Positions 52,001-62,000 of a stretch of DNA of 64,000 nt are shown here, one piece after another. The DNA is from an uncultured Barnesiella sp. (GTDB lineage: Bacteria > Bacteroidota > Bacteroidia > Bacteroidales > Barnesiellaceae). Position numbers and translations under genes: made by a program. The stretch is taken from positions 38,383-102,382 of the forward strand of contig CALUFO010000012.1 in assembly GCA_944320015.1 (NCBI GenBank). Reading direction: 5' to 3'. How positions within the stretch are numbered: position 1 is the stretch's first letter; each line of letters opens with the position of its first letter. The notes under the pieces were generated by a model. That model searched no databases, was not told the DNA's origin, and saw only the letters and a program-made list of their open reading frames with translations.

Positions 52001-52370
52001 TTTGGCTGAACCGGCGCGCCGTCTCTTTCACCACGGCAAACACCTCGGGGAGAGCCTCGTCGAGGGCGATTTCGATTTTTTTCAAAATCTCTTTCTCGAT
52101 TTTATCGACCTCTTCCCACGTCGATTCGCGTTTGTCGTAATCGAGAGTCTCTACATACTCTTTCAATTCGGCGATACGCTTGCGGTCGTCGGCCACAGCG
52201 TCTTTAATATGCTGTTTCACCACATCGATACGACTGCGCAACTGGTCGTTCGACAAATTTTCGAGTTCGGGCGAGATAGCTTTTATCTTTTGTATATAAG
52301 GTTCTATCTCTTTCAAGTCGCGCTGCGACTTGTTTCCGAACAGTTTCTTCAATACATCGTTAAATCCCAT
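49065..52370 (-). CDS. secA: Protein translocase ATPase SecA
   Basis: A 1101-residue SecA motor that drives preproteins through SecYEG. Walker A is [13 protein letters not shown] (about 190-202), the DEAD box [18 protein letters not shown], helicase motif [18 protein letters not shown]. The C-terminal zinc/SecB-binding tail is [17 protein letters not shown]. The length exceeds the E. coli protein by about 200 residues, as usual in Bacteroidetes. It has its own promoter inside the 3' flank of the upstream gene and a strong terminator. Confidence 0.98.
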   Translation of the reverse strand: MGFNDVLKKLFGNKSQRDLKEIEPYIQKIKAISPELENLSNDQLRSRIDVVKQHIKDAVADDRKRIAELKEYVETLDYDKRESTWEEVDKIEKEILKKIEIALDEALPEVFAVVKETARRFSQNETIEVTANDFDRSLAVDHDFIHIEGDKAIYANHWMAGGNEVVWDMVHYDVQLIGGVVLHKGKIAEMATGEGKTLVATLPVFLNALSGNGVHVVTVNDYLSKRDSEWMGPLYMFHGLSVDCIDKYEPNSEARRNAYNADITFGTNNEFGFDYLRDNMASSPLDLVQRMHNYAIVDEVDSVLIDDARTPLIISGPTPKGDDQMFEQFQPKVEELVKMQRNLVTKLLAEAKTKIASEDKKTREEGAVLLYRCFKGLPKNGALIKYLSEPGIKPLMLETEAIYMADNNRRMPEITDDLYFVIDEKNNGIDMTDKGLDVMTGKSDDPNFFVLPNISEELSDLENQNLSPEEKQARKDELLQNYAIKAERVHTVNQLLKAYTLFELNDQYVVIDNKVKIVDEQTGRIMEGRRYSDGLHQAIEAKEHVKVEAATQTFATITLQNYFRMYHKLAGMTGTAETEAGEFWDIYKLDVVTIPTNKPVARIDMNDRVYKTKRAKYNAVIEEIVKMVNAGRPVLVGTTSVEISELLSRMLTLRKIKHNVLNAKLHQREAEIVAQAGQTGTVTIATNMAGRGTDIKLSPAVREAGGLAIIGTERHESRRVDRQLRGRAGRQGDPGSSVFFVSFEDTVMRLFATDRVVKMLDRLGLKEDEMIEHNMVSKSIENAQRRVEENNFGIRKRLLEYDDVMNAQRNVIYTKRHHALMGERIGIDIMNMFYDTIESLAETYDSSNDYEDLSMEMFKIFAVEMPFTEEKFRAMKKNEVIDSLYDAVVTTFKRKGDRMAEIAHMNIKPFVEQRGLSTGMIRVPITDGKRVFGIACDINEAYKSESQSVVKQFQKAVLLMTIDEAWKEHLRELDQLRQSVQNASYEQKDPLLIYKLESFNLFKEMVETMNRKAIAILMRGQIYIQEPQDVREAAPERREDYSKYRTQKEEYPGQSAQAAAAAAPQRPRVTEPIKAAPRVGRNDPCPCGSGKKYKNCHGKGL

Positions 52371-52435
52371 ATAAAGTTTTTATTATTATTCATAAAGAAA
52401 AACACCCTGAGGTGCAGTAAATCAATCTCACCTTG

Positions 52436-52468
52436 CAAAAATAGTGCAAATTTTGCTAACTCCGCAAA
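52436..52468 (-). promoter_or_regulatory. secA promoter
   Basis: Minus strand TTTG (52468-52465), 21 nt, TATTTTTG (52443-52436), 66 nt before the ATG at 52370. Confidence 0.75.
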
Positions 52469-52478
52469 AAGGGGCGAA

Positions 52479-54062
52479 TTAGTATTGTATTTCGGAGAGC
52501 GGAGCTTCGGACGAGCCATTTGGCGAGCGAATGCGCAACAAGCGCGACACAGTGGGCGCAATCGCCGTCGCCCGCACAGGAGTGGTAATGCGCACCGGTT
52601 TCACATCGGGTGCCAAGATAAAGCAGGGGGTGGAAACCGCATTGACCCTGACATATTCGCGGGTATCGTCGGTATCTTCATAAACGACCTCCCAGCCGGG
52701 GCACAAATCCAAAATCAAATCACCCGAAAGTTTGGGATAATAGCCGTTGCGCATCGCTGCCGCCCTGTCGGTCCCGTGGCTCAACAAAAGCCGTTGCGAG
52801 GTGTAGACGTCTTGCACCCCTGCCATCTGAATCAAAAACGAAGCGGCACGATCGCGCATTTCGTCGGCGTCGAGATCGCGCTCCTTAATGAGTTTTTTAT
52901 TGAGGAATATCTGTCGGTTGTGATAGCCCGTCACCCAATCACCTTGCCCGTAAAGCGCCATCAGATACACGTTGAGCAAAGAGACCGCCCGTTTGGGATA
53001 AAACTCGCCCGAGGGTATGTTATACATGGGCGCTTCTTTGGCCTCGCCTTTGAAATATCCGGTCGAAGCCAAAAAGACAACCGCGTTGGACAACCCCACC
53101 TGCTTGTCTATCTCGTCGAGCAACCGGGCTATGTCTCGGTCGAGTCGCACATAAGTGTCTTGCAATTCCAACCCATAGTCATCGACGGTTTTGTTCAAAT
53201 AGACTCCGGCTGTATAGCCCACACTGAGCATATCGAGCACGCCCCGGCGTCCCAAGAGCCCCTTGTCGAGAAACTCTACGGCCACATCGGTAATCTCCCG
53301 GTTGACCAGCGCTGTCGTTTTAAACTGTGCGAATTTGTCGCGCTCGTCACGGGCAAAGGTGCGCTTGAACGAAAAGTCATTGGTCTGGTAAGGTATCGCC
53401 GTATAACGGTCGGGGGTATAGACCGGGGTCCACGATAGCGTATCGATGCGGTTCGAAAGCGAACGCACATAATTGAACTGTTCGATATAGGCCGGGACAT
53501 CGCGATAATATGTCGTAGTCGCCCACTTGCCGTTTTTGTCGTTGATCCAGAAAGCGCAATTGGCGGCATGCCCCGCACTGATAATCGCTTGCTGGGCATC
53601 GGGAGCGACGGCAAACGCACGTCCCAACCCTCCGCACACAATCTTCACCTCGTCGCTGATGGTCGAAGTTTTTATGCGCTCGGGCGAGAAGGTCTCGTCG
53701 GTATAGTTCCCTATTTTGGAAGGGTCGTTCAAGACATACTCTTCACGTTGAAACGTGGTATTGAAATAACGCTCCGAGGGTATGCCATGAACAAATGGCA
53801 TAGCGCCCGTATAAAGAGTAGCCGTCGCCGAGGCTTTGTCGACATTGGGAAAGTCAAACAGTAAGTTCTCGCAGACGACACCTTGTTGCATCAGCCGTTT
53901 GAACCCTTTCTCCCCGAAAAGGTGCTGCAATGCCTCCAAGTAGTCGGTGCGCAACTGATCGACCGTAATCCCCACGAGCAAACGAGGGGCGTTGTCGGCC
54001 GATTGTACCAGCGGCACAACCAAAAGTGAAAGGAGCAGTGTGGCTAATACCTTATTTTTCAT
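52479..54062 (-). CDS. Alkaline-phosphatase-superfamily protein lacking catalytic residues
   Basis: A 527-residue exported protein (signal about 1-21) with the fold pattern of PafA-type phosphatases: LLVGITVDQLRTDYLEAL, YTGAMPFVHGI and QDTYVRLDRDIARLLDEID. Yet the active site looks lost. The nucleophile Thr position is K76 (DKASATATLYTG). The D-x3-H metal pair is replaced by SVGYTAGVY (280-288). The DHG motif is ASTGYF (332-337), and the final metal His of the HGS block is missing near the C-terminus. Only D35 remains. It is probably a pseudoenzyme with a binding or assembly role. It lies 9 nt after the DUF4105 gene and before secA. Confidence 0.8.
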   Translation of the reverse strand: MKNKVLATLLLSLLVVPLVQSADNAPRLLVGITVDQLRTDYLEALQHLFGEKGFKRLMQQGVVCENLLFDFPNVDKASATATLYTGAMPFVHGIPSERYFNTTFQREEYVLNDPSKIGNYTDETFSPERIKTSTISDEVKIVCGGLGRAFAVAPDAQQAIISAGHAANCAFWINDKNGKWATTTYYRDVPAYIEQFNYVRSLSNRIDTLSWTPVYTPDRYTAIPYQTNDFSFKRTFARDERDKFAQFKTTALVNREITDVAVEFLDKGLLGRRGVLDMLSVGYTAGVYLNKTVDDYGLELQDTYVRLDRDIARLLDEIDKQVGLSNAVVFLASTGYFKGEAKEAPMYNIPSGEFYPKRAVSLLNVYLMALYGQGDWVTGYHNRQIFLNKKLIKERDLDADEMRDRAASFLIQMAGVQDVYTSQRLLLSHGTDRAAAMRNGYYPKLSGDLILDLCPGWEVVYEDTDDTREYVRVNAVSTPCFILAPDVKPVRITTPVRATAIAPTVSRLLRIRSPNGSSEAPLSEIQY

Positions 54063-54071
54063 ACCTGTTTC

Positions 54072-55283
54072 TTATGCCGTCTTTTTCAATCGCCACGACA
54101 CCCACAAATAGGTGAACGAGCGAATCACCAACACCAGCACCAACGGAAGGAATGCGGCGTTGAACGCTTGTGGCATCCGGCGCAGCAAGGCCACAAATAC
54201 CAAAAGTCCCGCAAAGTTAGCAAAATGATAGTATTTCACGACACTTTTAAGAGATTTAAACCAAATAAAGACAGCTATCAACAGCCAGAACGGGTGCAGC
54301 CAAAAAGCCGAATAGTTGGGATAAGTGGCCGGGTGTACCGAAACGAACATCAGGAAAAACACCACCAAGCCGCCCAATCCGTAAATCGAAAACAGCACGG
54401 TGTCGAATATACGGCTATACCGGCGCTTCACCATATCATACCCCGATACCGCAACGACAAGGGCAAAGAGCAACCATGCAACAAAAAGCGGAGTCAGCCA
54501 GAATGGTGTCTCGGAAGGTTTCGCCGGCACAACCGGCTCATACAATGCCACAGTGCGCTTCACCAACGGTATCGACGCCGAATCGGGAACTGCCTGTATC
54601 GACGCGCCGGCAAAAGCCTCTTTCAACATTTCGGGACCGAACATTTGCTCCCGGTAGCTCATCGGCCTGTCCAACCCGGTTCCCAACGCCAAGTCGATAC
54701 CGAATATCAACCACGGGCAGGCGCCTGCATAGCGGTCGATTTCTTCCCTGAATGTGGGCAACGTTCCCTCGGGCTCGTGGTATCGCACCCGATTCCCGAG
54801 CGCCGCCTCAACCATATCGCGCGGCCGCGTGGCACAATTGTCAAACAGGAAATTATATCGGTAAACCCGATTCTCGGGCAGGGCGTTTTTTTTCAACGCA
54901 TCGAACAGCGCCCAGCTCTCCTCGGGAGTGAGGTTGAGTATCTGCTCATCGACCCTCGACTCCCGCACCACATAATTCAGCAAAAAGTCGGGGAAATCGT
55001 TCACGCCCAAACAATAATCGGTCTCGCCTTTGGTGAAACGCCACACAAACGCAGGTGCGTCGAAATCGAACATGCCGTAGTTGAACACACAATCAAAGCC
55101 CCGCGGCGACAGCTCTCTCACCCGCAACGCCGTATGGCCGAAAAGCTCGTAAACCTCAGTTCCCGGGCCGCAAGTGAGCAGGCTCACCTGCAACGTGTCG
55201 TGCGACGAAGACTCCTGCGCCCAAGTTCCCACACTCAAAAACAGAGCCGAGAACAACGCAATCGCACATAGTTTCATTTTCAT
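54072..55283 (-). CDS. DUF4105 (Lnb-like) membrane protein
   Basis: A 403-residue protein. After the signal peptide (about 1-22) comes the periplasmic DUF4105 domain (about 30-235), with LLTCGPGTEVYELFGHTALRV, FNYGMFDFDAP and NFLFDNCATRPRD, whose His and Cys may form a papain-like or NlpC-like site. About five transmembrane helices follow (about 263-400). In Lnb-type proteins this domain precedes a membrane part and acts on envelope substrates; the reaction is unknown. Start: 55283, where the signal begins; another ATG is at 55277. The phosphatase-like gene follows after 9 nt. Confidence 0.8.
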   Translation of the reverse strand: MKMKLCAIALFSALFLSVGTWAQESSSHDTLQVSLLTCGPGTEVYELFGHTALRVRELSPRGFDCVFNYGMFDFDAPAFVWRFTKGETDYCLGVNDFPDFLLNYVVRESRVDEQILNLTPEESWALFDALKKNALPENRVYRYNFLFDNCATRPRDMVEAALGNRVRYHEPEGTLPTFREEIDRYAGACPWLIFGIDLALGTGLDRPMSYREQMFGPEMLKEAFAGASIQAVPDSASIPLVKRTVALYEPVVPAKPSETPFWLTPLFVAWLLFALVVAVSGYDMVKRRYSRIFDTVLFSIYGLGGLVVFFLMFVSVHPATYPNYSAFWLHPFWLLIAVFIWFKSLKSVVKYYHFANFAGLLVFVALLRRMPQAFNAAFLPLVLVLVIRSFTYLWVSWRLKKTA

Positions 55284-55428
55284 AAACAGCTCTTTTTGTC
55301 GTAAAGAAAAAAAATACGGCGTAAAAATACAACTTTCACTTGAATCCCTTTTCATTTGTAACTCTTTTATTTTCTTTGACTTTGATAAATTTCACATTTT
55401 TATTTTCGATTTCTCCCGAATAAATTTT

Positions 55429-55436
55429 TATCTTTG
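55429..55436 (+). promoter_or_regulatory. Promoter -7 box of the nitroreductase gene
   Basis: TATCTTTG, 24 nt before the ATG at 55461. Confidence 0.55.
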
Positions 55437-55460
55437 TTCATCACATATAAAACCACCGTT

Positions 55461-56072
55461 ATGAAAATCAAAGCATTACTATTTTCGCTATTCGTAACCG
55501 GCAGCTCCCTCGCCGGTGCGCAAGATATAAATCTGCCCACTCCCCAAAAACAAGGTGGTGACCCCATTATGCAAACCTTGTCGGAACGTAAGTCGACTCG
55601 GGAATTCGACACCACAAAAGAGATAGCCCCGCAAGACCTCTCCAACCTGCTGTGGGCAGCATGGGGATACAACCGGGAGGATAAACGCACCGCTCCCTCG
55701 GCCATGAACCGGCAAGAAATGTCGCTCTATGTCATCACGGCACAAGGGGCTTACCTCTACGACGCCAAACAAAACCTGTTGAAAGAAATCGCCAAAGGCG
55801 ACTTCCGCAAAAGCGCAGGAATGCAACCCTTCGCACAAACGGCGCCTCTCAATATCATCTTTGTGGCCGACCTCGATAAAGCCCCCGGCAACGACATGAT
55901 GTTTGTCGACTGCGGATTTATTTCGCAAAACATCTACCTATACAGCGCGTCGGCCGGTCTGGGCACCGTCGTCCGCGGCTCGTTCGACGGAGAAGAGTTG
56001 GCAAAGGTTTTGAAATTGACCGACAGGCAAAAAGTCTTGTTGACCCAGACTGTGGGCTATCCGGCTCAATAA
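55461..56072 (+). CDS. Exported nitroreductase-family (SagB-like) protein
   Basis: A 203-residue protein with a signal peptide (about 1-20, ending LAGAQ) and a nitroreductase fold. RKSTREFDTTKEIAPQDLSNLLWAAWGYNR carries the FMN-phosphate-binding Arg, APSAMNRQEMSLYVI follows, and DCGFISQNIYLYSASAGLGTVVRGSF is the central helix region. The family reduces quinone-like or nitro compounds with FMN, normally in the cytoplasm, so an exported form is notable. The next gene starts 22 nt downstream. Confidence 0.87.
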   Translation: MKIKALLFSLFVTGSSLAGAQDINLPTPQKQGGDPIMQTLSERKSTREFDTTKEIAPQDLSNLLWAAWGYNREDKRTAPSAMNRQEMSLYVITAQGAYLYDAKQNLLKEIAKGDFRKSAGMQPFAQTAPLNIIFVADLDKAPGNDMMFVDCGFISQNIYLYSASAGLGTVVRGSFDGEELAKVLKLTDRQKVLLTQTVGYPAQ

Positions 56073-56094
56073 GCCCCGAGAAATACTCAAATCC

Positions 56095-56808
56095 ATGCGT
56101 CTGTCTTTTTGTTTCTTTTGCTTCATTGCCTCTATCCTGCTTGCCCTATCCGGTTGTAAAGGCAAACAGGTCGAGCCCGATTACTCCGACGACACGCTCA
56201 TCGACACTTTCGAAATAAAAACTCAGGAACGTCCCCGCACAACCGGGTGGAGAAAAAGCGCTGTACAATACAGCAGTTTCCGCCGGCTATTCAACGACCT
56301 GAACGACAAGCATCTCTCCGCCGCCCGGCGAAACGGGATAAAACCGCCCGAATCGCTCGACGCCGCCCGGGAATTGGGATTTTGGAAACTCGCCCGCATC
56401 GATAGTTGCGAATATTATACGGTCGACCGGCTCACCCACTCTATTCCCTACCTCACCCCAAAAACCAAATGGTTGTTGATGACCATCGGGAAAAACTTCC
56501 AAGATTCCCTATCCAGCCGGGGATCGGGCGGAAGACAAATTATCCTCACCAGCGCCCTGCGCTCCGACGAGTCGATCAAATCGCTACGCCGCCGCAACAC
56601 CAACGCCAGCGAAAACTCGGCTCACCGCTATGGCACCACGTTCGACATTGCCTACAACCGCTACAATGTGACCGACTCGTCCTACTTCGTCCCCTCCGAC
56701 CGACTGCGGCTCCTGCTGGGCGAAGTACTCTACGACCTGCGCAAGCAACACAAATGCTATGTGAAATACGAGATACGGCAAGGCTGTTTCCACATCACCG
56801 TCCGATAA
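56095..56808 (+). CDS. DUF5715 lipoprotein, VanY/M15-peptidase-like
   Basis: A 237-residue lipoprotein (signal ending LALSGC). The C-terminal half looks like a D,D-carboxypeptidase/M15 fold: TSALRSDESIKSLRRRNTNASENSAHRYGTTFDIAYNRY (about 150-188), with the zinc His and Asp of HxxGTTFD, and GCFHITVR with the last His. The family is likely to cleave D-amino-acid cross-links in peptidoglycan. It follows the nitroreductase gene by 22 nt, probably in the same operon; no shared role is known. Confidence 0.8.
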   Translation: MRLSFCFFCFIASILLALSGCKGKQVEPDYSDDTLIDTFEIKTQERPRTTGWRKSAVQYSSFRRLFNDLNDKHLSAARRNGIKPPESLDAARELGFWKLARIDSCEYYTVDRLTHSIPYLTPKTKWLLMTIGKNFQDSLSSRGSGGRQIILTSALRSDESIKSLRRRNTNASENSAHRYGTTFDIAYNRYNVTDSSYFVPSDRLRLLLGEVLYDLRKQHKCYVKYEIRQGCFHITVR

Positions 56809-56983
56809 AAGCATAGATTTAACTCATCGTCCGTTACACCCACTCGCCTGCGGCACCCCGGCTATATTTTCCTTATGGGGAACAAAAGAAATGTCGATAA
56901 GAGAAAGTTTTCGACTTCCTTTACGCATAATCGATTGCATCATTTCTCTACATGAATCTGGTTTTGGATTCTCGAAAAATCCA

Positions 56984-56991
56984 TACCTTTG
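56984..56991 (+). promoter_or_regulatory. Promoter -7 box hugging the HAD hydrolase start
   Basis: TACCTTTG ends 4 nt before the ATG at 56996, with TTTG at 56963-56966 (17-nt spacer). A transcript from here would have almost no leader. Confidence 0.5.
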
Positions 56992-56995
56992 CAGC

Positions 56996-57652
56996 ATGGA
57001 AAAGCAACAGATAGATTGGAGCCGCACCGACGGGCTCATCTTCGATATGGACGGTACTTTGTGGGACGCCGTGGACACCTATGCCCGCATTTGGAACGAG
57101 GTGTTTTTGCGGGAGGGACGCAAAGTCCATGTCACTCGTGAGAGTCTCATTGGCAATATAGGGATTCCTATCCCTCGCATTTTGGACAATCTTTTTCCCG
57201 ATATTGCTCCTGAGGAGGCGGCTCGTTTTTCAAAAGAGTTGGCCGACGAGGAGCCTGCGTTGTTGTCGCGCTATGGAGGTACGCCCTATCCCGGAGTAGT
57301 GTCGGGGCTGGAACGGCTGTCGCATAAGTACAAGCTCTTTTTGGTCAGCAATTGCGATACCCACACGCTGCCTATTTTTATGTCTTGCATAGGTATCACA
57401 CCGTTTATCACCGAGGCGGTGTCCTATGGCGACACGCACAAGCCAAAGGGTGATAATATGTTGTTGCTGAAAGCGAAATATGGATTGCGGCAACCTCTTT
57501 ACATGGGCGATATCGAGGCCGACGGGCAGGAAACACATCGGGCGGGATTGCCATTTGTGTATGCTCGCTACGGGTTTGGACACACCGACGACTATGAATT
57601 GGCGTTCGACTCGTTTGACGATTTTACCGAATTCTTTTTAAATTGCAAATAA
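56996..57652 (+). CDS. HAD-family hydrolase
   Basis: A 218-residue haloacid-dehalogenase-type phosphatase. The nucleophile motif is FDMDGTLWD (D17, D19), motif II VSNCDTH (about 117), motif III K in HKPKGDNM and motif IV GDIEADGQE. The cap is helical (C1 type), as in phosphoglycolate or beta-phosphoglucomutase relatives. The next ATG inside would remove motif I, so the start at 56996 is firm although it sits right at the promoter. The M24 peptidase gene follows 7 nt later. Confidence 0.92.
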   Translation: MEKQQIDWSRTDGLIFDMDGTLWDAVDTYARIWNEVFLREGRKVHVTRESLIGNIGIPIPRILDNLFPDIAPEEAARFSKELADEEPALLSRYGGTPYPGVVSGLERLSHKYKLFLVSNCDTHTLPIFMSCIGITPFITEAVSYGDTHKPKGDNMLLLKAKYGLRQPLYMGDIEADGQETHRAGLPFVYARYGFGHTDDYELAFDSFDDFTEFFLNCK

Positions 57653-57659
57653 AACTTGT

Positions 57660-58832
57660 ATGTATCCAATTGATTTCCAATCCGAGGCTTTGCTGCGGAA
57701 AGAGAAAATAGCGGCAGCACTGCGCTCGTTCGACGCCGATGCCATTTTGTTGAATACGAACGCCAATCTGTATTATTCGTCGGGACGGGTATTCAATGGT
57801 TATACCTATATCCCTGCGGAGGGCGATGCGGTTTATTTCGTGCGGCGGCCGGTAGGGTTGAAAGGCGATACGGTCCGTTATATCCACAAGCCCGAGCAAA
57901 TACCGGCTTTGCTTACCGAAATGGGACTTCCGCAACCGCGTCGTGTCGCACTTGAATGGGATGCCTCGCATGCCGATTTCACTCGTTTGGCGGCGGTATT
58001 TCCGCAAGCCGAGGTGTTGAACGGGTCGGCTGTCATGCGCAAGGTTCGTTCGGTCAAGACGCCGTATGAACTGTCGTTGTTGCGCGAGTCGGCGGTGAAG
58101 CATGCCGAGGTGTACCGATGTATCGAGTCGGTTTTTCGGGAAGGAATGTCCGACATCGAGTTGCAAATCGAGATCGAGCGTTTGTTGCGGTTACAAGGTA
58201 ATTTGGGACTTTTCAGGATAAACGGCCAAAGTATGGAGATATTCATGGGCAATGTCATTTGTGGCGACAACGCCGACTCGCCCACTCCCTACGACTTCGC
58301 TATGGGTGGAGCCGGATTGAACTGTTCGATACCGGTGGGAGCCAATGGCACGCTCATTCGTCCCGGCATGACGGTAATGGTCGATATGTGTGGCAATTTC
58401 ACCGGCTATATGACCGATATGACCCGGGTTTACTCGGTAGGCGAAGTGTCGGAATTGGCGGCAAAGGCACACCGCTGCTCCATTGAGATTCATCGGGCGA
58501 TAAGCCGGGCGGGAAAACCCGGTACGCCGGCTGCCGATTTGTATCAATTGGCGATGACGATGGCGCGGGAAAACGGCCTCGAAGACTATTTTATGGGATA
58601 TACCCAAAAGGCCGGATTCGTGGGGCATGGTGTGGGAATCGAGGTAAACGAGGCCCCCGTACTGGCTCCCCGGTCAAAAGATATGTTGGTCGAGAATCAA
58701 GTCATCGCATTGGAGCCCAAGTTTGTTATTCCGCATGTAGGCGCCGTAGGCATCGAGGATACATATGTGGTGACGGCCGATGGACTGCAAGCGATAACGA
58801 CCGCTCCCGTGGAGATGATCCCTTTGTTGTAG
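57660..58832 (+). CDS. M24-family metallopeptidase (Xaa-Pro aminopeptidase type)
   Basis: A 390-residue enzyme with an N-terminal creatinase-like domain (1-130) and a pita-bread catalytic domain. The dinuclear metal ligands are Asp in VMVDMCGNFTG and YMTDMTRV, His in GHGVGIEVNEAP, Glu in ALEPKFV and Glu in GIEDTYVV, all present. It should cleave the N-terminal residue before proline in peptides. No signal peptide is seen, so it is cytosolic. It is cotranscribed with the HAD gene and ends at a terminator. Confidence 0.94.
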   Translation: MYPIDFQSEALLRKEKIAAALRSFDADAILLNTNANLYYSSGRVFNGYTYIPAEGDAVYFVRRPVGLKGDTVRYIHKPEQIPALLTEMGLPQPRRVALEWDASHADFTRLAAVFPQAEVLNGSAVMRKVRSVKTPYELSLLRESAVKHAEVYRCIESVFREGMSDIELQIEIERLLRLQGNLGLFRINGQSMEIFMGNVICGDNADSPTPYDFAMGGAGLNCSIPVGANGTLIRPGMTVMVDMCGNFTGYMTDMTRVYSVGEVSELAAKAHRCSIEIHRAISRAGKPGTPAADLYQLAMTMARENGLEDYFMGYTQKAGFVGHGVGIEVNEAPVLAPRSKDMLVENQVIALEPKFVIPHVGAVGIEDTYVVTADGLQAITTAPVEMIPLL

Positions 58833-58856
58833 ACAGGCTTTGAAAAAGTGCATATT

Positions 58857-58886
58857 CCACCCCGAGGCGACATTCCTTCGGGGTGG
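58857..58886 (+). terminator. Terminator of the HAD-M24 operon
   Basis: A near-perfect stem (58857-58867 / 58875-58886, one bulge), followed by TTTGTTTTAT. Confidence 0.82.
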
Positions 58887-59004
58887 TTTGTTTTATATTG
58901 GTTGTCAGCGGTTTATAAGTTGTTCAAAAATCTTCTTGCAACTCCTTTTTTCTATGCGAATAACTTCGTAACTTTAAGCCCCTAAAATTAAATTTATTCT
59001 GTTT

Positions 59005-62000
59005 ATGCAACCTTTTGTTCATCTGCATGTACACTCCCAATACTCTATTCTCGACGGGCAGGCTTCCATCCCGGCTTTGGTCGATAAGGCCATGCGCGAC
59101 GGCATGAAGGGACTCGCTTTGACCGATCATGGCAACATGTTCGGGATAAAAGAGTTCTTCAATTTGGTGAAGAAGAAAAACGGAGCGATAAAAGACGATA
59201 TAAAAAGGGTGCAGAAACAAATCGAGGCGGTCGAGAGCGGAGCCGAAACCGTCGAGAATAAAGAGACTGTGCTGTCGTCGTTGCGTGAGGAGAAAGCCAA
59301 GCTCGAAGCGAAAATCTTCAAACCGATATTAGGCTGCGAAATGTATGTGGCTCGTCGCAGGCTCACCGACAAGGAAGCTACTCCGCGCGAGGTGCGGGGA
59401 GCGGTTGTCAACGAAGTCGGGGGTATATCTATCCGCAATGGCGCCGTCGACGAGGGAGGTTATCACCTGATCGTTTTGGCGAAGAATTTGACCGGGTATC
59501 ACAATTTGGTTAAGTTGGTCTCGAAGGGTTGGACCGACGGGTTCTACTCCCGGCCTCGTACCGACCGGTATGAACTCGAAAAATATCACGAAGGGTTGAT
59601 CGTCTGCTCGGCGTGTCTGGGTGGAGAGATTCCTAAGAAGATACTTGCCGGCGACATGGCGGGAACCGAGGAGGCGATTCTTTGGTTCAAGCGTGTTTTT
59701 GGTGATGATTATTATTTAGAATTGCAGCGGCACAAAGCTACGGTATCCCGGGCCAATCACGAGACCTACGTTTTGCAGCAAGAGGTAAACGACCGGTTGG
59801 TCGAACTGTCGCGTAAACATGGCATTAAGTTGGTATGTACCAACGATGTCCATTTTGTCGACGAAGAGAACGCCGAGGCTCATGACAGGCTCATCTGCCT
59901 AAGCACAGGCAAGGACCTCGACGACTCCACCCGCATGTTGTATTCCAAACAGGAATGGTTGAAGACCCAGCAAGAGATGAACGACATCTTTGCCGATGTG
60001 CCCGAGGCTCTCTCCAATACCTTGGAGGTTCTCGACAAGGTAGAGTTCTATTCGATCGACCACCCGCCGTTGATGCCTACGTTCCCCATTCCCGAGAGTT
60101 TCGGTACCGAAGAGGAATATCGGCGGAAGTTTACCGAGGAGGATTTGTTCAACGAGTTCACACGTGACGAGAATGGAAACGTGGTGCTGGAAGAGGCTGC
60201 CGCGCGCAAAAAAATAGAGAATCTGGGCGGATACGACAAACTCTATCGTATCAAACTCGAAGCCGATTATTTGAAAGAACTGACCTTCAAAGGCGCCCAT
60301 GAGCGGTATGGCGAGCATCTCTCGGACGAGGTGATGGAACGAATTACTTTCGAGCTTCACATCATGAAGACGATGGGATTCCCGGGCTACTTCCTCATTG
60401 TGCAGGATTTTATCAACGCCGCCCGCAAGGAGCTCGATGTCTCGGTGGGACCCGGTCGTGGATCGGCGGCGGGATCGGTGGTCGCCTATTGTTTGAAAAT
60501 TACCCAAATCGACCCGTTGAAGTACGATTTGCTGTTTGAGCGATTCCTCAATCCCGATCGTATCTCGTTGCCCGATATCGATGTCGATTTCGATGATGAC
60601 GGCCGTGGACGGGTATTGCAGTGGGTGACCGAAAAGTATGGAGCCGAGAAAGTGGCGCACATCATTACCTATGGCACGATGGCCACCAAGTTGGCGATCA
60701 AAGATGTGGCGCGGGTGCAAAAATTACCATTGTCCGAATCGGACCGTCTTACCCGGCTTATCCCCGATCGACTGCCCGAAAAAGACGGGAAAGCGCAAAA
60801 GATAAATTTGAAAAACTGTATCGCCAATGTTAAGGAGTTGCAAGATGCCTGCAATTCGAGCGACCAACTCTTGGCCGATACGATGAAATACGCCCAAATG
60901 CTCGAAGGCAATGTGCGCAATACGGGTGTGCATGCCTGTGGGGTGATTATCGGTCGGGACGACATCACCGACTGGGTGCCCGTGAGCACGGCCGACGACA
61001 AGGAGACCGGCGAGAAAATGCTCGTGACTCAATACGAGGGGAGTGTAATCGAGGATACCGGATTGATCAAAATGGACTTTCTCGGGCTGAAAACGCTCTC
61101 GATTATCAAAGAGGCGGTCGAGAACATTCGGCAGACACGCCACATCGATATAGACATCGATTCAATCCCTATCGATGACCCCAAGACCTACGAGTTGTAT
61201 AGCGCCGGGCGCACGACCGGGACATTCCAGTTCGAGTCGGCCGGCATGCAGAAGTATTTGCGCGAGCTACACCCTACGACCTTCGAGGACCTCATCGCCA
61301 TGAACGCCCTTTATCGACCCGGGCCTATGGACTATATTCCCCAGTTTATTGCCCGCAAACAAGGGAAAGAGCCTATTGTGTATGACATACCGGTGATGGA
61401 GAAGTATCTGAAAGACACCTATGGAATCACCGTGTATCAAGAGCAGGTGATGTTGCTCTCGCGGCTTTTGGCGGGCTTTACCCGGGGACAGTCCGACGGA
61501 TTGCGCAAGGCGATGGGGAAGAAGTTGAAAGACAAATTGGACGCTTTGAAACCGCTCTTTCTCTCGGGCGGTGAGAAGAACGGCCACAAAAAAGAGATTC
61601 TCGAGAAAATCTGGGCCGACTGGGAGAAGTTTGCCTCCTATGCGTTCAACAAGAGCCATGCGACTTGCTACTCGTGGGTGGCCTTCCAAACAGCATACCT
61701 CAAAGCCAATTACCCCTCGGAGTATATGGCGGCCGTGTTGAGCCGCAACCTCAACAACATCTCCGAAATCACCAAATTCATGGACGAGTGCAAGGCGATG
61801 AAAATTCAAGTCTTGGGGCCCGATGTCAACGAGAGTCAGCGTAAATTCTCGGTAAACAAGAAAGGAAACATTCGTTTCGGTCTCGCGGCGATCAAAGGGG
61901 TGGGCGATTCGGCCGTACAGGCCATTATCAAGGAGCGTGATGAGAATGGCCCATACAAAGGTATTTTCGATTTTGTCGAGCGGGTCAACCTCTCGGCTTG

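Noticed and set aside
50226..53438. A 1070-codon open frame on the plus strand
   Set aside because: It is antisense to secA and the phosphatase-like gene, has no recognisable domain, and reflects codon bias of the genes on the other strand.
59127..60720. Minus-strand frames within dnaE
   Set aside because: No domains, and dnaE is unbroken on the plus strand.
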